This document shows positions 43,496 through 54,945 of a stretch of DNA of 64,000 nt, piece by piece. Positions within the stretch are counted from its first letter, which is position 1, and each line of letters begins with the position of its first letter. The notes beneath the pieces are model-generated. The model was not told the origin of the DNA. It did not search any database and was given only the letters and a program-made list of their open reading frames with translations. The translations under genes were made by a program, and so were the position numbers. Location: contig NC_070559.1 of NCBI RefSeq assembly GCF_026914185.1, positions 2,356,001 through 2,420,000 of the forward strand, written 5' to 3'. Origin of the DNA: Puccinia triticina (Eukaryota > Basidiomycota > Pucciniomycetes > Pucciniales > Pucciniaceae).

Positions 43496-46247
43496 TTAAA
43501 TTATTGCATTTGATGAAATGAGGGCACAAGCATTCCTTGAACAATATTGACCAGAAATGCTAAGTTTCTCCTCTAAAATTTTTACTCCTGTATCCCAAAA
43601 GAGTTGATCATCCCAAATTATTTTTGTAGATCTATTTTTCATTTGGTATTTGCACCAATAACCCATCAACAAGAGAGATACTTCAACCATTTTGGAGTGT
43701 GATTTTGAATCACTAAAGTAATCAATGAGGATGAGTTGAACTTTGGTCAAGTCTGAAGAGCAAGGTGGCTCTTTGAGAATATCCCGATTATCCAGTGTGA
43801 ATTCACCAAATATTGGTAATCCACTGTTGGTTTGTTTCATGAGGAGATTGCTTTGGATGCATTCAAAGAAGGGCTGTCCTTGGGACTCTGCTTCCAGTAT
43901 GATTTCCTTCAATAAATCACTGCTCTTCAAGGCAATATAGCATGCTTTCAAGTTGACCATCAATGCAAATAATTTGCCAAAAAGATGTCTGTTATCAGGG
44001 ATATCTCCTGTATTCATCATTATCCAACTGAATCCTTGGACCCATTTTTTCTTTTTGTTTTTCCTGAGGTGTGCAAGCCCAATTGGAATTACTCCTGCCT
44101 CATTCTTTATGATCTTCCTGTGATTTACTTTTTCAATTAAAAGCTTTTGAAAATTATCTAAAATATCCTGTTCCTCCTGCTCAAATTTTACTCCCTGTTT
44201 GATCCAGAAGGATCTGGGTTTCAGTTTGTTTGAAAACCCATTCCTTAGCTGAATCTTGAATTTTCCCAGGTTTACCACACTTTTATCTTCATTGAGTTTA
44301 CCATTTTTAATATCTTCTTGAATCATGATATTTTTGTGAATTGCTTTTTTTATTAAAATTTCCAGTGCCTGTGACTCATCCTTCCTCCCAACACTACTCA
44401 ACTGGGTAAAAATTTTGGGTTGGAATCTTTCATAATAAAACTTGTTTATCAATAAATAATTTTCTAGTAATTCATTCGAACTCGTCATTCTTGCTTGGTG
44501 CTTCATCTTTTGGGTTAAGCACTCCAATAAAATTGACTGGACTTGTCCAAAAAACTTATTATTGATAGCTGCTACATTGCCAATGATAGGCAGGTGATTT
44601 TCTCTGGGATTGAAAGCCTCTTGGAAAATGAAATCAACTATTTTTCCATGAGACTTGTATTCCTCTTGAAAATTCCTTTCAGTTGGTCCAAATTCTATAA
44701 AAATGATTGCATTGATGAAAATGCTCCATCTAATCAATTCCTTGAACTTTCTGAATATTTCTGTGCGGGTTCGGAATTCTCAAATGTATCCTTGGCTTTG
44801 ATCTTGATCTGTTTGCCATTCCCTTGTAGGCCTGATTGTGTACAATCTATCCACAACTCTTCTGATTATCTTGACCGGATATCCTTTCAACAAAGGCAGA
44901 TTAATTGTTTCCCCAATTGGCCTTTTCTGATTTATTTCAAAGATTTTTTCTTGGAATTTCTTGGTAAATCCTGCCAAAAACCAATCACTGATATGAGTTT
45001 TGGCAAGAGTTCTGCAATTGAAAAGCTCATGATTGTTGAGATGGCCCTACATCTCCATTGTGCATATCATCATGGGCTTTTTCCTTGGCATCAAACCTAT
45101 CCATTTCATCAGATTTTTTTCTTTGGATTCCGTGAAAAAAATCTTGAGAGCTTTCCACAGACATGAAAACCCCTGGGAAAAAACAGGCAAAGATTTTGGA
45201 AACATAATTAGGTGTAACCTTACATCAGACCCATATTCTATGATTCCTACTCACTTTCATTTTGATTCTGAGGGTGATCCTGGATTTCAATATGATTTTT
45301 AGGAGGTATAGAATCTGTTTCATTTGAGCCCAAGTTTTCTGCCCACATTTCTAAAGTGGACAGCCATTGTGGATCAAGATCTCCAAATACCAATTTTGGT
45401 TCTGATAGGCAATGTGTGTATTTGTCATTCCTGTTGGTTTCTTCGTGGCTGGATGCCAATTTTGAAGGTAAGAAAGTGGAAGCTTCTAACCCAGGTAGAA
45501 TTTCAGGGTGGATGTCATCATGAGATTCTGATGGCACAATACGAATGTGTGATATTTGTGTTGGCGGAGATGGATTGATAGCAAAGTGAGCATTGAAGGG
45601 ATCACTTCCAAAGTTCTGTGTCCCTGGTTCCAATTTGACAAAGCTGTTAACAATACTTTGGAAAACCCAGAGGAATAAAAGATTTGAGCAGCTTTCCCCA
45701 GAGTGAAAAATCTATCTTACTTTCATTTTGAGTGGTCAGGGTCATCTGAAAATGACCACTGCTACCACCAGTATAGGTGAAATAGGGTTTAGAACTTGGA
45801 TGTGAAATTGTCCCATCATGATCATGTTGTGAATTCTTTTGCCTTTTTCCGGAATACAAAATAATAGCTGTTTCAAGATCCCCTGATGAACAAAAGAGGC
45901 GGAGAAGAGCAGCTGAGAACAATCTAGATACCTACACCCAAATCACTATAAACGTGGCTTGACTTACCAAAATCGCTATGCATGGGGTCGTACAATTTTG
46001 GATGATGCGCTCCAACCGCTGAGTTGTCTGGCTGGAAGGAGCCCAGTTGATTTTCCAACGGAAGCTTCCCTTTGACCATTTTTTCTTGGTTTGATAATTC
46101 GGACCAGATATCTTCTTGATCTATGAGAAGGTTAGATGGGCACCCCCAATTTGTTGCTGAATCCGGAAATCTTAAATAAACCAAAGTAGCTCTGCAAGCC
46201 AAGTACCCGAGCGCGTATTGGGCAAGAGGGTAACAATTCAAAAACAT
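43496..46247 (-). pseudogene. Unknown multi-exon protein with one in-frame TGA
   Basis: I do not recognise the family. Exons fitting in phase: 46247-45968, 45912-45721, 45623-45255, 45172 to about 45104, then about 45018-43496. The early part is polar and acidic. The last exon encodes ~500 residues with regular helical, lysine-rich, soluble-protein composition (FQEKIFEINQKRPIG; WVQGFSWIMMNTGDIPD; GYWCKYQMKNRSTK), ending TAA. A single TGA at 44782-44780 sits in the long exon where the same frame continues on both sides (QSQGYI-stop-EFRTRTEIF). A CGA-to-TGA change, an unrecognised short intron or a sequencing error could explain it. The first ATG is tentative and the fourth intron is uncertain. 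Probably a lineage-specific gene or repeat-borne ORF. Confidence 0.5.
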
Positions 46248-48717
46248 TTGAATACAATGCCTTGAAATAGTCAGCTTTTGGGTGGTAGTTGTCAGTAATT
46301 AGCCCTACGTGCATAAGTCAAGGACGAAAATGGAAAGTCTTCCAGGTTTTCCCGTCAAACAAGACTTGAAGTCGCGGCTTTGGTCCCGTAGAGTAGTGTC
46401 AAGGACTCGGTGAGATGCTTGCATGGGAATAATGCTTGATGTGACGCTGCAAATTCTGAAGTTTGAGACGCTGCAATGTTGCCAGATTATGGAGGTTTGT
46501 TTCAGATACATATGGTTGGGTTGACATGATTCAATTTCAGGTGTGTCTCCTTACACTTATCGCATTGCATCTCCTCCGCCCGCGCAGGGAGAGGATAGAT
46601 AAGCTAGGTGCATGTACGTATTGGAGGAGTGAAGGACTTCCCATGCTGGGACACCCGCAGATGTTGGTTCAGACCCAAAAAGTCTAGATTCTTACAGGCA
46701 AGTCTGGCTTTCTGGGCTCTAGATCACTTCTGGGAGGCCTGCAGATCTTGACAGGAAGTCGTCCAGTTGGCCGCTAAAATGTCCCGTATCTATGAGGAAT
46801 TGAAAAGCAAGGAAAACTTCATGATGGAAGACTTTCCTTCATCCAAAATTGATAACCTAGAGAAAAGGGCTGAACCCTACTTGCCTGTGAAAATTGATTG
46901 AGATTGAGCTTTCCCCTGTAAATTAATTTTATCACGCCACGTAGATGACAGGAATCCCTACAATAAAGAAGACCAGTTGTCAGGGTGGTTATCTAATCTA
47001 TGGTAGCCGCGCCCTGAACATAAAGCTTATCTATGGCCAAGGTTTCAGTTGTTCTCAGCTTTCACAACCCTATTAAAGGTTTGGGCCCAGTCTTAGAGGG
47101 GTAATTAACCACTTTAGCATCATCTCCTGCAACAGACGCACGGCATTAATCTGGTTTTGGGTGTAGCTAGAAGAGAGTATATCTCTTGGCATCACCATTG
47201 CTGACACTAGACTGCCGCCAGGGAGGGACTTGTGTTAATTAAGTAAGGCAAGGTGTAAGTTGTGTGCACTTTTGCAAGTTGATGTTCAAGTTCATTTAGG
47301 GTTCTCAAAGTTGAAAAAATACAAATTTGACATACTGCCATACACTCCTTTTTTGCAGGGAATCATTTGACGGTCCCTGCAAATAGGGCTGTATGTTTTC
47401 TTGACATATGCCGCATGTTGCAACTTTGAGAACCCCAATTCTTGAACCCTGAGTTGCAAAATGGCATGCAAGCCATTCATGTCACACATACTGCACCCTC
47501 CAAACCTGCTTGATTTGTTTTTTTGAAAGTGGGTGTTCAAGAGAAGCCTTGAAACCCAACTTGCAAAAGTGCATGCAATTAGTTGCACAGGGCCAACTTT
47601 GAATCCCGATTTAAAAGATCTGCTAGAAAGAAACAGATGCCTACCTAAAAAACAACTTATAATCATTTACTGGATTATGATGGCTTGCTGTTGGCATTTA
47701 GAGAGCTCTAGATGCCCCTCTAACTCCTGAATTAAGACACCTACCAAAACAACAAACAGTGCACATGAAATCAAGTACGGGCTTAGGAAAACATTTTCAC
47801 TTTTGCTGAAAATTAAGGCCCTGTTTGGCAGCGTGATTATTACGCAATAAATAATCTTGCCATGTCCCCCTACATTGTGTAAGACATTACTTTTCCGCCT
47901 GATCTTTTGGAAGTAAACTACCAAGCCTTATGAGGGTTTACTTTCAAAAGATTATCCTAAGAAGACATGTTTTACCATATGTAATGTAGCATGTTTCCTA
48001 TTATTACGCTGTGTAATATGACGCTGCCAAACAGGGCCTAAGAGTTTGCGTGTGTACACTGAGATCTGGGAGGCTCCCAGACTTGAGGGGAAGTCATCCA
48101 CTATCCTCAAATTGTACAACTGTCTTGTCAGTTGTCACATGTGGTTTATTATTTCTTATGAGTCTTACACATGACGGAAATGAATTGTTGATGCTTTGGT
48201 ATGAGAGTCCAGTCTCCGCTTGTCGAGTGTGCGCACTTGCGCCGTCCATGAAGCGCGCCCGAGCTGAGGCATGGTAAACACGCTTGATTATGTATGGCAA
48301 GCAGCCCCGCTCAAAGGCATCACCACTTGACCATCATCTTCAGCCGGAACACACATCCAACTCTCGACACCAGAATACTCGCGGAAGCAGATGGAACGAC
48401 TCGCCGAGGCAGAGCAGGCCTTGACCTTGGCAAGGTCGTGTGATATCGATCTGCCAGTCACACTCAGGATGTTGAGTACAGCAAGAAATACTCCTAGATC
48501 AAAGAACAGTTGACTGATCGAGACCTGTATCTGGGTGTGGTAGCTCGCGAATTGAAGGCAACTACCATAGCTCGCAGGCGAATTGTTACTCGGACGTCCG
48601 CCCCAATCAGCCTCAGTTAGGTCAATTTCACCTCGGTTTGATGTGCTGCAAACGTTTGGTCAAAGCGGTTGGTATATGCACATTAACTGAAGCCACATTT
48701 TCTTGGAAAACATCAAG
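46248..48717. other. Intergenic, including a coiled-coil-like fragment upstream of VPS34
   Basis: 46250-48040 holds no recognised gene apart from one MITE and a single repeat arm (GGGAGGGACTTGTGTTAA at about 47221). At 48391-48600 two adjacent frames look protein-coding. One reads MERLAEAEQALTLARSCDID; after a one-base shift another reads IKEQLTDRDLYLGVVAREL, behind an in-frame TAG. They may be a decayed coiled-coil gene fragment or damaged 5' exons of VPS34. Confidence 0.4.
47817..48038. mobile_element. 222-bp Tourist-like MITE flanked by TAA
   Basis: GGCCCTGTTTGGCAGCG at the left is matched by its complement at the right (CTGCCAAACAGGGCC). The target duplication TAA is at 47814-47816 and 48039-48041. 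Subterminal GATTATTACGCA / TTATTACGC blocks are also mirrored. The 3-bp TAA duplication is that of PIF/Harbinger elements. Confidence 0.88.
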
Positions 48718-51700
48718 GTTGCCCGACCTTTACGTGGCCGTACAGCTATGGGCTGAGAACCGACCATTGACTTTGCCTTTTTACACTCCTCACAAGAACT
48801 TCTCAGCCTCTTTCACGTTTGTCCAATCGTTTTTTCTAGTCCTCTTGGACCCCTCCAAACCTGATTGGATCCAACTAATTTGTGTTTTCTATCTAGATGG
48901 GCGACCCCGATCACTCTACCGATAAAGTACCGAGATCTGCCACACTCCGCTCAATTAGCATTCACGATACTGGATGTCAACCTTCCAGATTGCCTTAATC
49001 GCACTTCTCATACTTCGTCAATCGACGATTCACCCACGTCAATCGCCCAAACCACCACGGACGATTTCTTACTATCAAGTTCCACCGTCGTGGGAGGCAC
49101 AACACTCGCGCTATTTGGGAAAAAGCGGACGTTAAGGAAAGGAAAGCAACGGTGTTTCGTCCATGTCCGTCAGAACGTTTTTCTTTCTCTGTCGGATTGC
49201 CCAACAAACAAATTGTTCATCTGCCCTATTTTAGCGTGACCGAATAGCAGATGGAAATGTTTCTTCGACGACACCTAGCAAGTTTGTAATACCTTCCGAG
49301 AGTGATCCTAATTCATTGGAGGTTCCTGAGGAAAGTGACCAGCTGGGCAGACTCGAAAAAGTTAGTAGGTAAAAATACGCAGCAGTCTCATGTCTCATTT
49401 CTTTATATTCTTTGTTCCCAACAAAATCCGAAGGTTTCCTGACTGATTTGTTCTCGTTTGTTTCTTTCAGCTCGTCAAGAAACAAGAACGCGGTGATCTC
49501 CCTCGACTTGAATGGCTTGATCAACTGGCATTCCGGCAGATCGAAAAAATACATGCTGTAAGACACGATTGTTATTCAACTATCAAACTGCTGTTGAATT
49601 GATGAGCTGAACTTGATCTCTGAAATCGTGAAGCAAGAAACGGCAAAAAGTCGGGACATGTACTTGTATGTCGACTTGCCCAGATTTGATTTTCCAATCC
49701 TATTCAATGAAATCGAGCTTCCGGCCCCAAGTCTCCCCTCAACACTGTCGACCGTAGCGCAGCCCGCCGTCGGCAACACTTCTGCGCTTTACTCTCCTCA
49801 TCACCTGGCAGATATCTTCACGGTGGTCGATCCGGACATGGTACATGACAATCCAATCGAAAGTAAGCACACCAGACTCCACAGAAGTCACCGAAATGGT
49901 CCATTAGATCGTGAATTGAGGCCCGAAAAAAGCGTGCGGGATGTTCTGAACGTGAGCAGGCTGCCCCTGACTGTCATCTTTTGATCGTTTGGCCCAACTG
50001 TTTATGATAACTTTTCCCGTTGATCTCACAGAATATCTTGAGTTACCCGCCTACCAGGGCACTGACACGTGATGAGAGGGACCTTGTATGGCGTTTCCGG
50101 TTTTACTTGTCTCATGACAAGCGAGCTCTGACGAAATTCCTCAAGTCGGTTGTGTGGTCGGATAAGGGGGAGGTTAGTCAAGCGATTGGTAACCTCTTAC
50201 CGATCTGGTCCGTAATCAGTCTGGACGATGCGCTAGAGCTGCTAGGGCCATCAGAAGATTACCGGGAGCCACGAGTGAAGCAGTTCGCGGTACAACAACT
50301 CGCCCGGGCCGAGGATGATGAGCTGGTGCTCTATCTCTTACAACTAGTCCAAGCGTTGAAGTTCGACCGGTCACCTTCAGTCAGCACAGCTCATAACAAA
50401 ACCAGCCCATCGAGTACAGTCACCTCTCCGATAGCCCAATCCCAGCGTTTTTCTGCTGGTCCGTCTCAGCGCGTCAGTGTTGGTAGTAGCAGCACCGTGT
50501 TGGGAAGGGAGAATAGGTCCTCCTTTACACCGAGCGTGTTCGAAACCCCTCCTAGACGGGACTCACAAATCAAGCCGCTGAGTCTCGAAGACTTCTTGAT
50601 CGACAGAAGCTGTGCAAACCCAACTGTTTTGGGCTATCAGTTCTACTGGTACCTTACCGTAGAAGCCAGCGCCGACGGAGACAAATCCACGCAAGTCATG
50701 TACGGGAGAGTCTTGCAGAAATTCTATGACAAAATGCGCGAGGTGAGTAGTCCAGCTGCACTCCGCTCTAAATGAAAATGAATAAGCGGGATTTACCATT
50801 GTTTTTTTTTTTTTTGGACAACAAGACGGATATGGGTCGATTGATGGCCGAGACTATCCAACGACAACGATCGTTTGTAATGTTTCTTTCCAAGTTGGCC
50901 AATGAGATCCGGACATCGAAAGACGGGAGGCCGAAGAAGATTGAAAAACTAAAACACGTGTTGAAGGATCCGGCGAAGCTAGCGCAACTGTTTTCAGCCG
51001 AGAGCACGAGTCAGATAACAGGCTTGCCCTTGCCATTAGATTCAAGCAAAATGATCGTGGGGGTAGACACGGAGTCTTCGACGGTGTTCAAGTCAAATCT
51101 GTTCCCATTGAGGTTGGCGCTCCGATGTTCAGACGGGACGGAGTATCCGGTGATCTTTAAAGACGGCGATGATCTCAGACAAGACCAACTAGTCATCCAG
51201 CTCATCAGCTTGATGGACCGTCTCCTCAGGAAAGAGAACCTTGATCTTCGCCTGACCCCCTATAAAGTCTTAGCCACCGGTCAGACCGTTGGCCTTGTCC
51301 AGTTCATCACCTCTAAAACCCTCGGCGAGGTCGCCACCGTCTATCCTGGTGGCATCTTGGAATACCTCAGGACTGCAAATCCCGATCCAAGTGGTAGTCT
51401 TGGTCATTATGGGGTTTTACCCAGTGTTTTAGAAAACTTTGTTAGGAGTTGTGGTGAGTCTCCTTTATCGATGTCAGGCTTCAATTTTTATGAGTATCTC
51501 TAATCAATACTGTGATGCCATTTTGAACTTTCTTTTGGGATTGATGCCGAAGCGGGATACTGTGTGGTAACGTATATTTTAGGAGTGGGGGACCGACATC
51601 TAGACAATCTGATGATTTCGCCTAGCGGGAATTTTTTCCATGTGGATTTTGGGTACATCCTCGGCCGGGACCCGAAGCCATTTCCGCCGTCGATCAAAGT

Positions 51701-52220
51701 GTGCAAGGAGATGGTAGACGGAATGGGCGGCGACAAGTCTTCACACTATGGACGCTTCAAACGGCTCTGCTACACCGCCTTTATCTGTCTCCGCAAGAGC
51801 TCCGGCTTGATCATCAATCTCGTGGGCCTCATGATCGAGGCCAACATCCCCGATATTAAGCTTGAGCCTGATAAAGCAGTCATGAAGGTCCGCCTATTGC
51901 CTTCTCCTTGCTTTCCCCTCTCCCCGAACACTTATTTTCCTACCCTCCGCTCTCGTTTATCTACACCCCCATGTTTAGGTTCAAGAAAAATTTAGATTGG
52001 ACTTGTCTGAAGAAGAAGCAATCAAACATTTCGAAGACGAGCTCAATGATACTTCTTATTTCACCGTCGTCTTCGACAAGTTGAGTTCTTTTTTTTCTCT
52101 TCCTCTATTTTTTGTCGAGTCATGACATTTCCTCACATGTTTTTCTCTCCGTTTGTTGGCTCAAACTTGAATTTCCCTGGGCATAGAATCCATGCCGTAG
52201 CTCAATACTGGAGAGCTTGA
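48718..52220 (+). CDS. VPS34: VPS34, class III phosphatidylinositol 3-kinase
   Basis: Phosphorylates phosphatidylinositol to PI3P on endosomal and autophagic membranes, in complex with Vps15/Vps30-type partners. Ten exons in phase: 48718-48816, 48897-49176, 49235-49360, 49471-49557, 49607-49951, 50032-50742, 50826-51453, 51553-51887, 51979-52079, 52187-52220, about 914 residues. Domains in order: C2 ([32 protein letters not shown]), helical accessory domain ([19 protein letters not shown]), and kinase domain with [12 protein letters not shown], catalytic loop [10 protein letters not shown], activation loop [13 protein letters not shown] and the conserved C-terminal end AVAQYWRA. A short 5' exon with the ATG is missing from this model. 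Some donors are non-consensus (GTTTTT after exon 2, GTCCGC after exon 8). The fungal family is ~870-1000 residues, so the gene is nearly complete. Confidence 0.92.
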
Positions 52221-52378
52221 CAACCCCCGAATATCAAATAGATTTGTGTACTTTTTGTTATTTTGTTGTCTGTTTTTCACTTTTATGTGTTGTAAAAAAC
52301 AACGGACCAAGCCGGAGTAAACATATGATCTCTTGGAGAGGCAGTTGTCCTCATTGCAGACCCTGGTGTTTGGCGTAA

Positions 52379-52575
52379 GGCCGTGTTTGGCAGCGTGATT
52401 ATGACGCAATAAATAATTACTGCACATTATGTAAAACATTATTTCTTGGCCTGATCATTTGGAAGTAAACTGTCAAGCTTTATGACAACTGACTTACAAA
52501 TGATTATCCTAAAAAATGTGGTTTGGGTACTGTGTTTTCAACATTACGCTTTGTATGTAACTGCCAAACACAGCC
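52379..52575. mobile_element. 197-bp Tourist-like MITE flanked by TAA, second copy
   Basis: Begins GGCCGTGTTTGGCAGCG and ends CTGCCAAACACAGCC, with TAA at 52376-52378 and 52576-52578. It aligns along its length with 47817-48038 (shared TTTGGAAGTAAACT and GATTATCCTAA). It inserted just downstream of VPS34. Confidence 0.88.
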
Positions 52576-53515
52576 TAAATGATGGTGTATTATCAAAATG
52601 TAGTGTAAATTGTGTGCATGTATGATAAAAAGGGCATGTTTCATCTTTGCATATTATTTACCTAGCTAGCCAGCTCAGTGACTTTTTACGGTACGCAAGG
52701 TAATGTCTTGATACCACTAATCCATCTCTGATGACTCATTCACTTATGCTTGAAAAAACAAAATATGAATTGGTTACATAGTGAGGTTCTCCAGATTTAT
52801 GACTCTCATCTGTAAATTGATCTTGGGGACCAAGTGGGCATGATGAATGGACAGCCAAGCTTGAATTCCAATTAGCAGGGACCCGCAGTGACCTCTTAAC
52901 AAAATGCTTTTTTTTTGACCAGATCTATTAAAATTCTGAGCTAAGAGATAGCCAAGGTGCCAGAGAATCTATCCATGCTTGGGAATGCATATGTGGCTTG
53001 CAAAGCAAGCAAGCTACAGACTCCAGAAGCTGAACCACATACTTGTGAGATGCTATATGCACCCCCCCCCCCCCCCCCCAAGCAGTCCTAAGTGCCTCCC
53101 TGTGGCTGGAAGCACTTGGTTCATCACTCAGCCCCACATATGGGGGAATTTTTTTAGGGACTTGCAAGCTATGTCACCATTTGGGTGGGAGAGCACCCAC
53201 CAAAAATTGATGGAAATTCACTTTTTCAATTTTCCAGCCTGAAGCTTCAATGCTTTCCCTCCAATTCATATCAGGAGTTAAGGGGATAAAGATGTTTCTG
53301 ATTTTTCAAGCTCATCACCTTATCATCAAAGTTCAAACCATCAAGGTTTTTTGTTGATGGATTTTTGAAAAGGCAGTAAGCCTCAAGACTGTGTTCTTGG
53401 GTGGTGCCTGGCCCCACAGATCCAAGCAGGGAAGGCTTTATTTTCTATTTTTTCTCCTTTGCTTCATTTTTTGACTGACTCTCTTCAAAATCAGAGTCAA
53501 TAGAAAGACAGACAA

Positions 53516-53650
53516 TAGCACTGTTCACGTAAGTTAAACATCAGCAAGATTGAAATAAAGTTTATCCCATTGTGCCAGCCAATTTGGCTGGGAAAGTATG
53601 CTGATGTATATCTCTCACATGGTCATAGATTTCTTACGTGAACAGTGCTA
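53516..53650. mobile_element. 135-bp MITE with 18-bp perfect terminal inverted repeats
   Basis: TAGCACTGTTCACGTAAG at the left and its exact complement at the right end. The interior also has mirrored CATCAGC/GCTGATG words. No clear target duplication. Confidence 0.75.
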
Positions 53651-53869
53651 ATATGCATGTGCATCTATCCATGGTTGGCAACTTGGAGCCTCATGTAGCT
53701 TGAAAAACAGGCAAGCTACACGCTCTCAAAGTTGAATCAGTTTTTTGCCTGATGCTCTCAGGTGAGCACCCCAACATAACTAAGTCTCTCTTTGTGGTTG
53801 GTGGCATGCTCCCCACTCAGCCCCACAGAGGAGGGACTTTGTTAAGTTAGCTGGCGGCTTGGGGGAGAC

Positions 53870-53960
53870 CACCAGCCTTGCTCAATTCATCACCTCCAAA
53901 ACCCTTGACAAAGCTGCTTTTGATTATTAAAGTGGCATCTTGAAATACCTTGGTGCTGAG
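53870..53960 (+). pseudogene. Fragment resembling VPS34 kinase-domain coding sequence
   Basis: 'cagccttgctcaattcatcacctccaaaacccttgacaaagc' matches, with substitutions, the VPS34 segment at about 51292-51340, and the following bases (ggcatcttgaaatacct) match the next VPS34 codons. It is about 90 bp long, has no intact context, and lies 2.5 kb downstream of the parent gene. A short duplicated gene fragment is the simplest reading. Confidence 0.65.
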
Positions 53961-54945
53961 AATCCTGATTTGTGGTACATATGTACATAGTGTTGGTTAT
54001 GGTTTTTCCCCACCACTGCTGCCATCAGTGTTTTGTGCATTCAATTGATGGCTGTGTTGGCTATGTGATCAAATGTCACAAAATATAAATCTGCAGAGAA
54101 GTTTTGGAGTTGTACAGTTGTGGATGGTATAGACCTGTAGTGCCCTGCCTGAAACTTGCATGGAGGCCCCAGGAGGGTACAGATTTGTAGAGTGCAAAAA
54201 TACAAGCACTAAGAATCTAAGCCACTGGAGGAATTGCTGTCAATCTAGAAACCCAGATTTTCTCAGTTTTTGCAGGGAAATTTAGGCAGATCCAGGCTTT
54301 AGGAAAATCTAGACTAGATTTCCCTGTGAAATCTGGAAAAATCTGAATTTCCAGATTGAAAGGAAGTGCCCCAGTGGTTCATTTTTCTTTCTCTTGACAT
54401 GGAAATTTTTGGTCCTTTCCCGCCATAACTATGGGATTATGGGAAAGATATACGTGGCTTTCCTAGTACAACTCTATATATGGCCTATATTGAGTGCTCT
54501 TTGGTTTTAGAAGGTAGGATTGTGCCCCTGGAGAAGTTTTTCCCTGGCTTTAAACCCTTTAGCGCAGTATTCTTTCCCATTTTTTTGCCTGAGAAATGGG
54601 CCTAGATACCTACAGGTCTACAACATACGCAACTGTAGTCAGAGCTTTCAAATAAGTTCGCAATGTGAAATGTCACCGCGGAGCACAGCCTCTCTCGTTC
54701 AAACCACCATAAAAATGTTCCAAGGAAGAAGTTTGATCAGCTGGTTTTATTTCCCTCAAAGTCATGAGTGTCTTGCAATAAAAGCTGCTTTTGACTTTGA
54801 GCCCTTCACGTCCTTCAGAATAGAGATCCTTCAAGTTATTTGCAATGGTTACCTGGTTATTATTCCTAATAGTTAAGCGCTCTTTATTCCCTTACGGCAT
54901 GGTGATGTACTCCTCAAAACCTCTCCCTGATGAATGAATTTTTAG

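Larger units (their letters stand above)
52579..54945. other. Intergenic, no gene recognised
   Basis: Contains a poly-C tract (about 53061-53079), a single arm GGAGGGACTTTGTTAAGTTAG at about 53830, a palindromic MITE at 53516-53650, and a short VPS34-like trace at about 53870-53960. There the plus strand reads [21 protein letters not shown] residues, resembling [17 protein letters not shown] of VPS34, so it is probably a decayed duplicate fragment. Confidence 0.45.

Noticed and set aside
54520..54876. 118-codon frame upstream of the RING-HC gene as its first exon
   Set aside because: I found no donor-acceptor pair joining it in phase to the RING frame, and its composition is not convincing.
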